A stretch of 64,000 bases of DNA, taken from NCBI RefSeq assembly GCF_010894455.1, contig NZ_JAAIXY010000008.1, positions 1-64,000 on the forward strand. The letters run 5' to 3'. Below the pieces are notes generated by a model, which was given only the letters and a program-made list of their open reading frames with translations, had not been told where the DNA came from and did not search any database. Below are positions 1-8,275 of this stretch, in pieces. This DNA comes from Myxococcus eversor. GTDB lineage: Bacteria; Myxococcota; Myxococcia; Myxococcales; Myxococcaceae. Made by a program: the position numbers and the translations under genes. The stretch's first letter is position 1; every line of letters begins with the position of its first letter.

Positions 1-35
1 GCGGGAAACCGCGTGGGAGAGTAGGTCGCTGCCGG
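1..35 (+). rRNA. rrf: 5S ribosomal RNA, 3' end (partial)
   Basis: The first 35 bases match the conserved 3' end of bacterial 5S rRNA: the GGGAGAGTAGGTCGCTGCC segment that forms the terminal part of the molecule. The rest of the gene is left of the window. A strong terminator follows 16 bases later, as expected for the end of an rrn operon. The exact mature 3' end is estimated. Confidence 0.9.
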
Positions 36-50
36 ATTCTTTTTGAGAGA

Positions 51-86
51 AGCCCTCGTCGCCTCGTGCGACGGGGGCTTTTCCTT
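51..86 (+). terminator. Rho-independent terminator of the rrn operon
   Basis: AGCCCTCGTCGC (51-62) pairs with GCGACGGGGGCT (68-79), a 12-bp stem with one G-U pair and a 5-base loop, followed by TTTTCCTTTT. Its place just after the 5S end makes it the terminator of the ribosomal operon. Confidence 0.92.
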
Positions 87-219
87 TTGCGGGCTACGGA
101 GTCCCCCTGCCTCGACGGCGGGGTGCCTGGGCCCAGCCAGGGCGGTCTTCACGGCTCGCCGCGGGCCGTGTGGGGACTCGAGGCGCCTCTTTCGTGCCGG
201 TGGGGCCCGCGCCTAGCTT

Positions 220-762
220 TCAGGGCACCCGCAGCACCACCTTGCCCACCGTCGCGCGTGACTCGAGCTGCTGGTGCGCCCGCACCGCCTCTCCCAGCCC
301 CACCACCAAGCCCAGCGTCACCCGCAGCTGCCCTTTCCCCAATGCCTGGCCCAAGGCCTCTCGCGCCTGGCGCTGCAGGGCCGGTGGGTGCGGCGTGCGC
401 AGCCAGTAGGCACTGATCTTCAATGACCTAGCATACAGCGCCTCCACGTTCACGAGGGGCGGGTGTCCACTCGCGCTTCCGTAGGCCACCAGGTGACCGA
501 AGGGGGCGAGAGACTCGAGGCTGCTTTCCCAGGTGCTGGCTCCAACGGAATCCAGCACCACTCCCGCGGCCTCGCTTCCCAGAATCCTGGGCAACGGTGA
601 CTTCGCGTCGTACAGGCCACGACGACGCTCCGTGTCCGCGAAGTTCACTCCCGCCGCCTTCACTCGAATGCGGACCTCACCGGGACCTGGCGTCGGCTCG
701 GGCACGTCGTCCAGGCGCAGGACCTCCGGCCCCCCTACCTTGTGATAGCGAATGGCTTTCAT
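220..762 (-). pseudogene. Zinc-type quinone oxidoreductase with internal deletion
   Basis: The first ~68 residues (MKAIRYHKVGGPEVL... to GSEAAGVV) are the GroES-like N-terminal domain of the NADPH:quinone oxidoreductase family. The next residues (LDSVGASTWESSLESLAPFGHLVAYGSASG) belong to the end of the nucleotide-binding domain, and the C-terminus (ESRATVGKVVLRV) is intact. Family members are about 320-330 residues; this one has 180. Roughly 140 residues, including the glycine-rich NADPH-binding fold, are missing although the reading frame is open. It is inferred to be an in-frame deletion product, probably unable to bind NADPH, and so most likely a pseudogene. It is transcribed toward the rrn terminator and stands alone. 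Confidence 0.85.
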
Positions 763-1021
763 GCGGAGCCTCCTAACGGCGGACCTTGCTTCATGCCGCC
801 GCTCTCACCGCACGGCGCTCTGGGCCGTCACACGTGAACGGGGTGCTATCTGCATTCCGCCCAGCGACGGCAGGTCCGTTGAGGCTGTCGGTGTTCCGTT
901 GACGTTGGTTCACTGCGCGGAAAAAGCGACGGAATGACGGAAGGAACCTCTCGTGTGACTGGCCTCGCTCCGCCTGGCTTGCTTGAGTGGGTGGCCCCCC
1001 TCAGGCAGAGGAGCCTCCCGC

Positions 1022-1468
1022 ATGAAGCTGCTTCGTCCCTCGCTCGGTGTTCTGCTCGCGGCTGGATTCTTCGTCGCGCCCATGAGCTCGGAAGCCGCCA
1101 CGGTCCGTGTCGGTCTCGGAGCCGACTACTGGATTGACCAGAGCGCGGCCTTCAGCTTCCTGCTCGGTGTGGAAGGCCGAATCGCGGGGCCTGTCTCCGT
1201 TGGCGCCCGCTTCGGCGCGTCACTCATCACCGATGGCAATGACGTGGGCATCCCCCTGGACCTCGTCATTCGCGCCAACATCGCCAGCGCGAAAATCTAC
1301 GTGGAGGGGCTCGTCGGCCCCTGGATTGTCATCGACCGGGGAGACGCACTCCGAGCCCACGCGGCCTTCGGCTTCGGCCTGCAGGGAAAGGCGGCCAGCA
1401 TCGGCGTCGAGGTGGGCTACCTGGACCCCGACCCCGTCATCGGCCTGCGCCTGGCCTACAAGTTCTGA
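1022..1468 (+). CDS. Small outer-membrane beta-barrel-like protein
   Basis: A 148-residue protein with a clear N-terminal signal peptide (MKLLRPSLGVLLAAGFF, cleavage near SEA-AT). It continues as alternating hydrophobic/polar strands (VRVGLGADYWI, FSFLLGVEGRI, VSVGARFGASL) and ends in an aromatic residue (LRLAYKF), typical of outer-membrane barrels. The ATG at 1022 is chosen over an upstream in-frame ATG because it has a GAGGAG about 10 bases upstream and begins the signal peptide. No specific substrate can be read from the sequence. It ends 4 bases before the convergent slyX gene. Confidence 0.72.
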   Translation: MKLLRPSLGVLLAAGFFVAPMSSEAATVRVGLGADYWIDQSAAFSFLLGVEGRIAGPVSVGARFGASLITDGNDVGIPLDLVIRANIASAKIYVEGLVGPWIVIDRGDALRAHAAFGFGLQGKAASIGVEVGYLDPDPVIGLRLAYKF

Positions 1469-1472
1469 GGCC

Positions 1473-1673
1473 TCAGTAGTGGGGCGGACGCTCGTGCTGC
1501 CGGGAATCCACCAGCCCGGGCTCCGCCTCCAGCTTCTTCTTCAGGATGTCCAGCTCCACCCGCAGCGCCTCGATGACACGCTGCTGCTGATAGAGCACGT
1601 CGCTCAGCTCCTGCAGCGTCTCCTGCTGCTGCATGTAGCGGATCTCCAGCTCGGCGATGCGCTTCTCGTCCAT
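1473..1673 (-). CDS. slyX: SlyX family protein
   Basis: A 66-residue coiled-coil protein. The pattern MDEKRIAELEIRYMQQQ, then LQELSDVLYQQQ and a C-terminal PPHY tail is the SlyX family signature, including the family's usual ending. Length agrees with the family (about 70 residues). SlyX proteins are small and coiled-coil, of uncertain biochemical role. The start is the ATG at 1673; longer in-frame ORFs would overlap the divergent gene at 1738. Confidence 0.88.
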   Translation of the reverse strand: MDEKRIAELEIRYMQQQETLQELSDVLYQQQRVIEALRVELDILKKKLEAEPGLVDSRQHERPPHY

Positions 1674-1737
1674 GGGGCCTACCCTTACCCTGGAGAAGCC
1701 CTCGTCGTCCCCCCTCGCCACACGCTCCCGTCTCGCC

Positions 1738-2037
1738 ATGAACGTCCAGGAACACCTCCAGCGGGCTCGAGACCTCCTCGCTCGCGGGCAACCCGAGCTG
1801 GCGGAGTCCGCCCTCGGTGATGCCATCGACGCCTCCGTCGCCGCGGACGACCTCATCCTGCTGACCCGTGCCCGCTTCGCGCTCGGAGAGTTCCTCTTCC
1901 AGCAGCAGCGCGATGACGAGGCGCTTGCCTACCTCCAGGCCGTCGTCCGCACCGAGCGGGTCGACGGCGCGGTGGACTCCGAGGTCAAGGCCTCCGCGCG
2001 GATGCTTCGTCAGATTCGAGGCACCGAGCCTCGGTGA
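1738..2037 (+). CDS. Small TPR-like helical protein
   Basis: A 99-residue, wholly helical protein beginning MNVQEHLQRARDLLARGQ. Two helix-turn-helix units of tetratricopeptide type are visible (AESALGDAIDASVAADDLI and ARFALGEFLFQQQRDDEALAYLQ). The ATG at 1738 is preferred because the longer reading frame from 1657 would run into slyX on the other strand. The stop codon lies inside the first unit of the downstream repeat. Its partner is unknown; TPR units normally bind proteins. Confidence 0.65.
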   Translation: MNVQEHLQRARDLLARGQPELAESALGDAIDASVAADDLILLTRARFALGEFLFQQQRDDEALAYLQAVVRTERVDGAVDSEVKASARMLRQIRGTEPR

Positions 2038-2200
2038 CGGCTCGATGTATCGCCTCGGGGCGATGTCGTAAGGCTGGGGGAGCCGAGCCTCGGTGACGCG
2101 CTCGATGTCTCGGCTCAGGGGAGATGCTGCGTGACTGGAGGAACCGAGCCTCGGCAACCGGCTCGATGTATCGGCATCAGGGGATGCTGCATGACTGGCG
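2022..2200. repeat. Three direct repeats of about 60 bp between convergent genes
   Basis: The core CCGAGCCTCGG, itself a 5-bp inverted repeat, begins at 2024, 2083 and 2144. Each core is followed by GG/GCGCTCGATGT and then a CTCGG or TCGG segment; the second and third units continue with (GA)GATGCTGC(G/A)TGACTGG. The first unit includes the stop codon of the TPR-like gene and the third overlaps the 3' end of the gene ending at 2177. The arrangement points to local duplication; a termination role is possible but not shown. Confidence 0.8.
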
Positions 2201-3187
2201 GATCAGCTCCATCCGCCCCGAGAAGCGTCGCTCCAGGTCCATCCGCGTCAGTCGTGCTTCGTCAATGAGCCTGGCTTGAAGTTGAAGCGCGCAGAGCGCC
2301 GCGAGGGACTTGGGGCTCGACAGGTCCAGCCGGTCCGCCTGTCTCAAGGCTTCCTGCGCGGCCTCGACGTCCCCCACGCGGAACAAAGCCAGGCCCAGCT
2401 CGTAGTACGCCAATGAGAGCCTCGGGTCCTCCTGCGTGGCCTTGCGGAACACCGCCACCGCCTCGCTGTCCTTCCGGTCCGCGCTCAACACCAGCCCCTG
2501 CTCCACCAGCAGCCGCGCTCGCGGCACCTTCCCCTGCAACCCCGCGAGCACCGCCAGGGCCTCCGTGGGCCGCTCGGCCGCGCTCAAGAGCCGCGCATAC
2601 CGCAAGCCGATGAGCGGGTCCGCCGGCGCCTTGCCATGCGCGACGCCCATCGCCTCCGCGGCTCCCACCGTGTCTCCACTCTTCTCCTTCAACTCCGCTC
2701 GCAAGACCTCCGGCCTCGGGTCTCCCGGTGCCACCTGCGCGGCCCGCTCCAGCGAGGTGCGGACGCACCGCTCCATCCGCTCCGCGTCACAGATTCGCGC
2801 GAGCAACAACTGCGTCTCCACCGCCGCCGGCTCGCGTCGCTCCGCCTCCTGCGCCAGCTCGCGCGCCTCGGCGGGCGCTCCGGCCAGGAGCAACTCGGCT
2901 GCTTCACGCAGCTCGGCGGGGGTCGCCTTCGGGTGCGCTCGCAGCGGGAGCAGCAGCTTCACCCGCGTGTCCACCCCCTGCGTCACCCGCGCGATGGCCA
3001 GCTCCTGCTCCGGCATGTTCCTGGGCAGCAGGAGCGGGATGAGGTGGAGCAGGACCGCCACGGCGCAGACGACCCCCATGCCGCGCAGACCCCGATGACG
3101 CCTGGGCGACGGCCTGGCCAAGTTGTCCACATGCCCCTCGCGCGCGTCTTCCACCGGCGCTGGCTGCTCGGCTTCCATCCTCCGCAC
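2177..3187 (-). CDS. Membrane-anchored TPR protein
   Basis: A 336-residue protein with a cytoplasmic basic segment (PSPRRHRGLRG), one membrane helix at about residues 36-56 (GVVCAVAVLLHLIPLLL), and an outer domain built of TPR-type repeats (VFRKATQEDPRLSLAYYELGLALFRVGDVEAAQEAL is canonical). The GTG at 3187 is chosen because a GGGGAG lies 8 bases upstream; an ATG at 3178 is the alternative. It lies 30 bases after the DUF2007 gene on the same strand, so the two are likely co-transcribed. Probably a periplasmic scaffold; no specific function can be assigned. Confidence 0.75.
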   Translation of the reverse strand: MRRMEAEQPAPVEDAREGHVDNLARPSPRRHRGLRGMGVVCAVAVLLHLIPLLLPRNMPEQELAIARVTQGVDTRVKLLLPLRAHPKATPAELREAAELLLAGAPAEARELAQEAERREPAAVETQLLLARICDAERMERCVRTSLERAAQVAPGDPRPEVLRAELKEKSGDTVGAAEAMGVAHGKAPADPLIGLRYARLLSAAERPTEALAVLAGLQGKVPRARLLVEQGLVLSADRKDSEAVAVFRKATQEDPRLSLAYYELGLALFRVGDVEAAQEALRQADRLDLSSPKSLAALCALQLQARLIDEARLTRMDLERRFSGRMELIRQSCSIP

Positions 3188-3217
3188 CTCTTCATCTCCC
3201 CGGGCAGGCGCCGCCGC

Positions 3218-3562
3218 TCACACCGCGCGAAGTCTCGTCCGAAGACCCCTCGGCAACTCCACCCCGCAGCTCCAGCACAGCTCGAAGTTGCCGGGGTTCT
3301 CCTCGCGACAGCCGGGGCACTCCACCGTGCGCGACGCTTCCTCTTCGTCCTTCTTCAGCTCCGCCACCACGCCCTGGGCGTGCTCCACGTCGCCGGGCAG
3401 CAGCCATAGCTCCACCCACGTCTCACCGCTCGGAATCTCTCCGCTCAGTGGCACGAGGGCCTCGCCACGCACCTCCACGGACATTCCCTCGGCTTCCAGC
3501 GTTCCCGCCAGCAACCGCGCCTCTCCTACCGTGCGGTGCACGGAGAACCGCACTCGCGTCAT
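3218..3562 (-). CDS. DUF2007-type protein with C-terminal zinc ribbon
   Basis: A 114-residue protein. The N-terminal ~75 residues (VRFSVHRTVGEARLLAGTLEAEG... VELWLLPGDVEHAQGVVAEL) show the beta-alpha-beta pattern of DUF2007 signal-transduction-like proteins. The C-terminus has a zinc ribbon with CPGC and CWSC knuckles. The ATG at 3562 is used because GAGGGAG sits just upstream and homology-like sequence begins there; the longer frame from 3631 lacks support. First gene of a likely two-gene operon with the TPR membrane protein. Confidence 0.72.
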   Translation of the reverse strand: MTRVRFSVHRTVGEARLLAGTLEAEGMSVEVRGEALVPLSGEIPSGETWVELWLLPGDVEHAQGVVAELKKDEEEASRTVECPGCREENPGNFELCWSCGVELPRGLRTRLRAV

Positions 3563-3828
3563 GTCTCCCTCTTCACAGAACGCGAGGCACTCGGCAACCA
3601 CACCTGCCTTCCTCCTCGTGCCTCCACTCACCGCTGCCTGCTCGTCTGCTTATTGTTCATGCTTTGTCACAAGTGGCGCGGAAGCAGATCTCCCCGCCTC
3701 CCCCGTGTTTGCCTTTCACCGCGCGTCCAGGTGAAGATCAGCACCGACAGACTGTCGGCTCGAGAGCCTCCCCCCGCTCCTGTCATCCGGTGTGTGAAGC
3801 CTTTGTCCAGGAAGCGAGACGCCGTCCG

Positions 3829-5742
3829 ATGCGTGCGCACGCTCTCCATATCAGTACGTCCGCCTTCGGGCGCCCGGTGTGGGCCCGACATGGCGTGGCC
3901 GTACTCTGCGCGGGCGCCGCCTGGGCCGTCCCGTGGCTGCTGGGGCCCCTCCCGACGTCCCTGGGGGTCCTCCTCTCCATCGCCGCGGTCCTCGTCGCCG
4001 CGCTCGTCGGTGGCGCCGGCCCCGCGTGGGTGGCCACGTTGCTGGGCTCGTTCGCCGTTGTCTCCCATACCTCCGCGAATCCCGTCGCCACCGCCGTCCT
4101 GGAGATCGCCCTGTTCCTCTCCGTCGGCGGGCTCGTCGCCCTCCTGGCGGGACGGCGTTCGAATGGAACCGTGGCGCCTCCCGGAGAGCCGCTGGAGGCC
4201 CGCCTGCTGAGAAGCCTTGGCGACGCGGTCCTCGCCACGGATGCCCATGGCGTCGTGCGCTACCTCAATCCCGCCGCCGCTCAACTGCTCCAATGTCCGG
4301 AACAAGAAGCCATCGGCGCGCCGCTGTCCCAGGTGCTGCGCTCCCGCCCCGAGTCCGGCTCCTTCCCCACCATCCGCCCCCCCACGCCGCTCGCGACCTG
4401 GTCCCAGTGGCCCCGCGCCCTGAAGCGACGTGACGGGGGGGAGCTGCCCATCGAGGAGTGCATCGCCCCACTCAAGGGCCGCGACGGCGAGGACCCCGGC
4501 GCGGTGTGGATGTTCCGCGATGCGACGTCACGCCGGCAGCTCGAACTGGAGCGCTCTCGGTTGCTCGAACGCGAACACGCCGCCTTGGGAGAAGCCCAGG
4601 CGCAGCGCGAGCGCATGGAGTCCCTCTTCACGCAGACTCCCGCCGCCATCGCCGTCTTCCAGGGTCCCGACCACGTCTGTTCGCTGCTCAACCCCCAGGC
4701 GCGCGCCCTGCTGGATGTCGACGGTGGCGCCATCGGCAAGCCCCTGCGCGACGTCCAGCCGGCCATGGACCCGGGCATGCTGAGCCTCCTCGATGAGGTC
4801 TACCTCGAAGGGCGGCCCTTCTCCGGACGTGAAGTGCCCCTGGCGTCGACCTCTCCCTATGTCACCCCCGCGCTCTCCCGACAGCAGCGGTTCCATGACT
4901 TCACCTGGCAACCCTGGCGTGATGCTCGCGGAGTCATCCAGGGCGTCATGGCCGTGGCCGTGGAAGTCACGGGGCTGGTCGTGGCTCGACGCGCCGCCGA
5001 AGACCTGGCTCGTGACCTGCGCGAGGCCGTCCAGGCCCGTGACGAGTTCCTCTCCATCGCCAGCCATGAGCTGCGCACGCCCATCACCTCCGTCCAACTC
5101 CAACTCCAGTTCCTCCTGCGCGCCGCTCCCGCGACGGACCCCGAGGGCGCCGTGTCGCTCGTGCACCGCCGCGTCGAGAGCACGCTGCGCTCCATGACGC
5201 AGCTCCATCAGCTCGTCTCGACGTTGCTCGACGTGTCTCGCATCCGCGCGGGACGGTTGGACCTGCGTCGCGAGCCGGTGGACCTGTCCTCCCTCACGCA
5301 GGACCTGGTCTCCCGAGTCCAGGAGGATGCCGCGGGTGCGCGGTGCTCGCTGCGCCTCATGGTGGACGAGCCCCTGGTGGGCTCCTGGGACCGCGTGCGC
5401 GTGGAGCAGGTCATCACCAACCTGCTCTCCAATGCCTTCAAGTACGGCGCGCAGCGGCCCGTGGAGGTCCACGTCACCCGCGAAGGAGACTTCGCGCGGC
5501 TGTGCGTGAAGGACCACGGCATCGGCATCGCTCCCGAGGACCAGGCCCGCATCTTCCACCGCTTCGAGCGCGCCGTGTCCCAACGCCACTACAGCGGCTT
5601 CGGCCTGGGCCTGTGGATTGTCCGGCAGATTGTCGAGGCCCTCCACGGCGACATCCGCGTGGAGAGCCGACCCGACGCCGGCTCCTCCTTCATCGTCCGG
5701 TTGCCCCTGGAGAGCGCCGCCACCGTCGACGCCTCCGCGTGA
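3829..5742 (+). CDS. Membrane sensor histidine kinase with two PAS domains
   Basis: A 637-residue kinase. Four hydrophobic segments lie in residues ~20-110 (DUF4118-like membrane sensor), then a PAS domain (SLGDAVLATDAHGVVRYLN), a second PAS (SLFTQTPAAIAVFQGPDHV), a HisKA domain with the H-box SHELRTP (phospho-acceptor His413), and a HATPase domain with the N-box NLLSNAFKYG and the glycine-rich FGLGLWIV. The ATG at 3829 gives a normal basic N-terminus and has GGAAGCGAGA upstream; the open frame from 3448 overlaps the divergent DUF2007 gene and has no domain. No response regulator is adjacent, so it is an orphan kinase. Confidence 0.9.
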   Translation: MRAHALHISTSAFGRPVWARHGVAVLCAGAAWAVPWLLGPLPTSLGVLLSIAAVLVAALVGGAGPAWVATLLGSFAVVSHTSANPVATAVLEIALFLSVGGLVALLAGRRSNGTVAPPGEPLEARLLRSLGDAVLATDAHGVVRYLNPAAAQLLQCPEQEAIGAPLSQVLRSRPESGSFPTIRPPTPLATWSQWPRALKRRDGGELPIEECIAPLKGRDGEDPGAVWMFRDATSRRQLELERSRLLEREHAALGEAQAQRERMESLFTQTPAAIAVFQGPDHVCSLLNPQARALLDVDGGAIGKPLRDVQPAMDPGMLSLLDEVYLEGRPFSGREVPLASTSPYVTPALSRQQRFHDFTWQPWRDARGVIQGVMAVAVEVTGLVVARRAAEDLARDLREAVQARDEFLSIASHELRTPITSVQLQLQFLLRAAPATDPEGAVSLVHRRVESTLRSMTQLHQLVSTLLDVSRIRAGRLDLRREPVDLSSLTQDLVSRVQEDAAGARCSLRLMVDEPLVGSWDRVRVEQVITNLLSNAFKYGAQRPVEVHVTREGDFARLCVKDHGIGIAPEDQARIFHRFERAVSQRHYSGFGLGLWIVRQIVEALHGDIRVESRPDAGSSFIVRLPLESAATVDASA

Positions 5743-5746
5743 GGCG

Positions 5747-6169
5747 CTACTCCTCCTGTCGAAGCTGATGCGGCAGCACCACGTGCGCGTGCCGTGGGGC
5801 CCGGGCGTGCAGTTCGCTCGTCAGCAGCGCGTCCAGCTCGCCGAGCAGCGCGTCGTAGTGCGGTCCCGCTCCGCGCGCGGGCAGTCGCTCCGCGGCCAGG
5901 CGGACCCGAGGGGACTCCTCGTCCTCGAACGCGAGCGTCACCGCGAGGCCGTCCGGCCCTCCCGCCTGGGGGACCAGCACCGCGGGCGCCGGCTGCCGCG
6001 TCGCTTCCTCGAGGAGGGGCCCGAGGCTCCGCGCCTCGTGGGGCGTCAGGTCTCGCTCCGACACCACCTCTCCCTGCTCCAGGACCCACAGGTGCTTGAG
6101 TCCTTCCACCTTCAGTGCCTGGGCCGCCGTGTTCGTCCGGCCGCTGCGCTCATAGGTCATCGTCCTCAT
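5747..6169 (-). CDS. Hypothetical protein
   Basis: About 140 residues from MRTMTYERSG; unrecognised. It contains a conserved-looking beta segment (LKHLWVLEQGEVVSERDLTP) and an acidic, leucine-rich C-terminal helix. GGAGG lies 11 bases before this ATG; an earlier ATG at 6178 sits only 2 bases from it, so the later start is preferred. It is convergent with the histidine kinase gene, with 4 bases between the stop codons. No membrane segment or signal peptide is visible. Confidence 0.55.
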   Translation of the reverse strand: MRTMTYERSGRTNTAAQALKVEGLKHLWVLEQGEVVSERDLTPHEARSLGPLLEEATRQPAPAVLVPQAGGPDGLAVTLAFEDEESPRVRLAAERLPARGAGPHYDALLGELDALLTSELHARAPRHAHVVLPHQLRQEE

Positions 6170-6386
6170 CACGCCCATCACCTCCGTGGATGGGAGGTAG
6201 GCACTCGGGCGCGCATCGCCATCCCCGCACGTGCGAACGGAGGCCCGCAACGCGGGGCACCCACCGCGCGGACGTACGCTTCAGGACAGCGTGGCGAGCC
6301 CGTCGGTCGAGTGCTCCCTCGCGAGCCACTCTCTACGGTGCGTCCCGCTCGAGCACTCCTTACTCGAGCATCTGGAGGCCTCGCCC

Positions 6387-6593
6387 ATGGGCAACAAGGG
6401 AAGTGGCAAGACGCCGAGCGCGAATGACCAGCGCTCCGACTCGAAGAATCCCAACAACCCCTCGCAGAAGTCCGCGCAGGACAACCGCTCCAACACGATG
6501 AACCCGAACCACGGAGGCAGCAAGAACCCGCCGTCCACCACGCCGGGTGGCTCGTCCAGCGGCGGCGGACGTCCGGACCCCTCGAAGCACTGA
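6387..6593 (+). CDS. Small disordered Asn/Ser/Pro-rich protein
   Basis: A 68-residue hydrophilic protein starting MGNKGSGKTPSANDQ, with a TGGAGG ribosome site 8 bases upstream. It carries repeated short motifs: SKNPNNPS, DNRSNTMNPNHGG, SKNPPS. The DNRSNxMNPNN pattern resembles small, disordered, stress-associated proteins seen in many proteobacteria; this is a recollection of the family, not a search result. No cysteine, no hydrophobic core. A strong hairpin terminator follows. Confidence 0.65.
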   Translation: MGNKGSGKTPSANDQRSDSKNPNNPSQKSAQDNRSNTMNPNHGGSKNPPSTTPGGSSSGGGRPDPSKH

Positions 6594-6611
6594 AGTCCGT
6601 TTTCGCCCAAA

Positions 6612-6658
6612 CGTCATCCCATCTCCGGCCGGACCAGAGCACCGGAGATGGAATGACG
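6612..6658. terminator. Bidirectional hairpin between convergent genes
   Basis: CGTCATCCCATCTCCGG (6612-6628) and CCGGAGATGGAATGACG (6642-6658) form a 17-bp stem with a single mismatch and a 13-base loop. It lies between the stop codons of two convergent genes (6593 and 6669). There is no long U-tract, but the symmetry suits termination from both sides. Confidence 0.7.
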
Positions 6659-6668
6659 GAAGCTCAGC

Positions 6669-7508
6669 TCAGCGGGACTTGGGCGAGCACTCGCCCTCGC
6701 CCCGGAAGTGGCCGGCCGTGCGCACCAGCGCCGTGACGAAGTCGCGCAGGTTGCGCACGTTGCCCGCGCCCCCCGTGCCGTACTGCTCCGCCGGCAGCTC
6801 CGTGAGGTCCACCGCCGCCAGTTCCTCCAGGGTCACCACGCCGTCCGCCCCGGCGATGCCCAGCTTGTCCGCCGCCGCCATCGCGTCGAAGCGCATCTTC
6901 GCGTCCGGCGACTGCAGGTCATCGAAGAAGAGGTGGTCGCCGTGGATGGTGAGCTGCACCGTCTCCTCGCCGTCCTTGGGCACCGTCACGCCCGCGCCCA
7001 GCTCCGGGCTCTCGCAGTGCTCGTAGAGGGTGTTCGTCGTGAAACCCCAGTCGAACTGCTTCGTCACGCCGCCCTTCGTCGCGGTGCCCACCACGCGCAC
7101 GCTGAGGCCATCCGTCTTCATCCGCTCGACGTCCGCCGCGTCCGCGTTGCCCGTCACCGCGCTCGCCACCGGCGCAATCGCGTAGCTGATGCGGTCCCAC
7201 TCCTTCGCGTCCAGGTCCTTGAAGGACTCCACCACCACGGGCCCCGGCTTGTGCACGTCGAACACACGGGCCTGCGACTGCTGCGCGGCCACCTCGTCGT
7301 GCGTCTCCACCTTGACCTCGCTCAGCACCACGACGAACTTCTGGAAGCGCACCGTCCAGCCATCGACGAAGCCCGCCTCCTCGCCCACCGCGGCGGGAAT
7401 CTCCTTCTCGATGAAGTCCTCGCCGTAGGTGGTGAACGTCACGTTGCCCGTGCCATCGCTGCACGCGACGAGCCCCAGGCACGACAACCCCAGCATCCAG
7501 TTCCTCAT
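6669..7508 (-). CDS. Lipoprotein of unknown function, third gene of TonB-receptor operon
   Basis: A 279-residue lipoprotein: signal MRNWMLGLSCLGLVAC with lipobox LVAC. The mature part has a beta-rich pattern (GWTVRFQKFVVVLSEVKVE, LSVRVVGTATKGGVTKQFDWGF) that resembles the preceding gene product (AVRVVGTATNPDGGQVRFD), so the two look like diverged paralogues. The ATG overlaps the stop of the preceding gene by 4 bases (ATGA, 7505-7508), which fixes the start and shows translational coupling. Probably a periplasmic or surface accessory protein for the TonB receptor; possible metal binding is inference. Confidence 0.72.
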   Translation of the reverse strand: MRNWMLGLSCLGLVACSDGTGNVTFTTYGEDFIEKEIPAAVGEEAGFVDGWTVRFQKFVVVLSEVKVETHDEVAAQQSQARVFDVHKPGPVVVESFKDLDAKEWDRISYAIAPVASAVTGNADAADVERMKTDGLSVRVVGTATKGGVTKQFDWGFTTNTLYEHCESPELGAGVTVPKDGEETVQLTIHGDHLFFDDLQSPDAKMRFDAMAAADKLGIAGADGVVTLEELAAVDLTELPAEQYGTGGAGNVRNLRDFVTALVRTAGHFRGEGECSPKSR

Positions 7509-8275
7509 TGCATGGCTCCTTCTTCCCACGTCACCACGTAGGCGGTTGTGTCTTCCACGCCGCGCAGCAGCGCATTGCGCGCCTGACTGTCGGCGGGGAA
7601 GGTGTAGACGCCATCCGCGTCCGGGTCGGTCGCGGTGGCGAAGTCGATGCGGTCCAGCCACTTCCTCAGGTCCACGGTGAGGCGTACCCGGCCCGTCTCC
7701 ATCCCGAGGGACTTCTCGAAGCGTACGCCGGCCACCGGCTTGGGCAGGTCCGCGTTCACATCGAAACGCACCTGGCCTCCATCCGGATTCGTCGCCGTGC
7801 CGACCACTCGCACCGCGTGGCCTTGCAATGCGCCCTGCGTCTCCATGGGTGTCGTGAGCGTCAGCTCCAGCGAGCCGTACTCTCCCGTCACCGCGCTCGC
7901 CGTGCCCAGGACGCTGACCGCGCCGAGCAGGTCCACTGTGTGCGTCTCCAGCAGTTCGCCCAGCGCGTCGCCCGGTATGTAGTGGCCCGGGTGTGCGTGC
8001 GCCGTGCCGCCGATGAGCGAGTACCAGTCGAAGCGCGGGGTGGGGCGGCTCGACAGCAACACGCGGCCCTCGAAGAAACGCACCGGGCCCACGGAGACGT
8101 GCGCGGAGTCGAGGACGATGCGCCACCCGCGCTCATTGCGCTCCTCCGACAACGTCGTCGCCGTCACCTCCACGGGGAAGGCGCGCCGCTCCGCCTCGCT
8201 GCCACAGCCGAAGAACGACAGAGAGGACGCGGCGGCAACGGCCAATGCGCCTCTCAGCATGTTTCTGCGCTTCAT
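7505..8275 (-). CDS. Lipoprotein of unknown function, second gene of TonB-receptor operon
   Basis: A 256-residue exported protein (MKRRNMLRGALAVAAASSLSFFGC, probable lipobox FFGC, with a twin-Arg-like start). It has a histidine cluster GGTAHAHPGHYIPGD, and its GWRIVLDSAHVSVGPVRFFEG and VRVVGTATN segments parallel those of the downstream lipoprotein. It overlaps the TonB receptor stop by 4 bases (8272-8275) and the next gene by 4 bases, so all three are one operon. The histidine cluster and the receptor context suggest a metal- or chelate-handling role; this is inferred. Confidence 0.72.
   Translation of the reverse strand: MKRRNMLRGALAVAAASSLSFFGCGSEAERRAFPVEVTATTLSEERNERGWRIVLDSAHVSVGPVRFFEGRVLLSSRPTPRFDWYSLIGGTAHAHPGHYIPGDALGELLETHTVDLLGAVSVLGTASAVTGEYGSLELTLTTPMETQGALQGHAVRVVGTATNPDGGQVRFDVNADLPKPVAGVRFEKSLGMETGRVRLTVDLRKWLDRIDFATATDPDADGVYTFPADSQARNALLRGVEDTTAYVVTWEEGAMQ

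Noticed and set aside
3448..3828. N-terminal extension of the histidine kinase by 127 codons
   Set aside because: The extension overlaps the divergent DUF2007 gene, is Pro/Ser/Arg-rich and has no ribosome site; the ATG at 3829 does.
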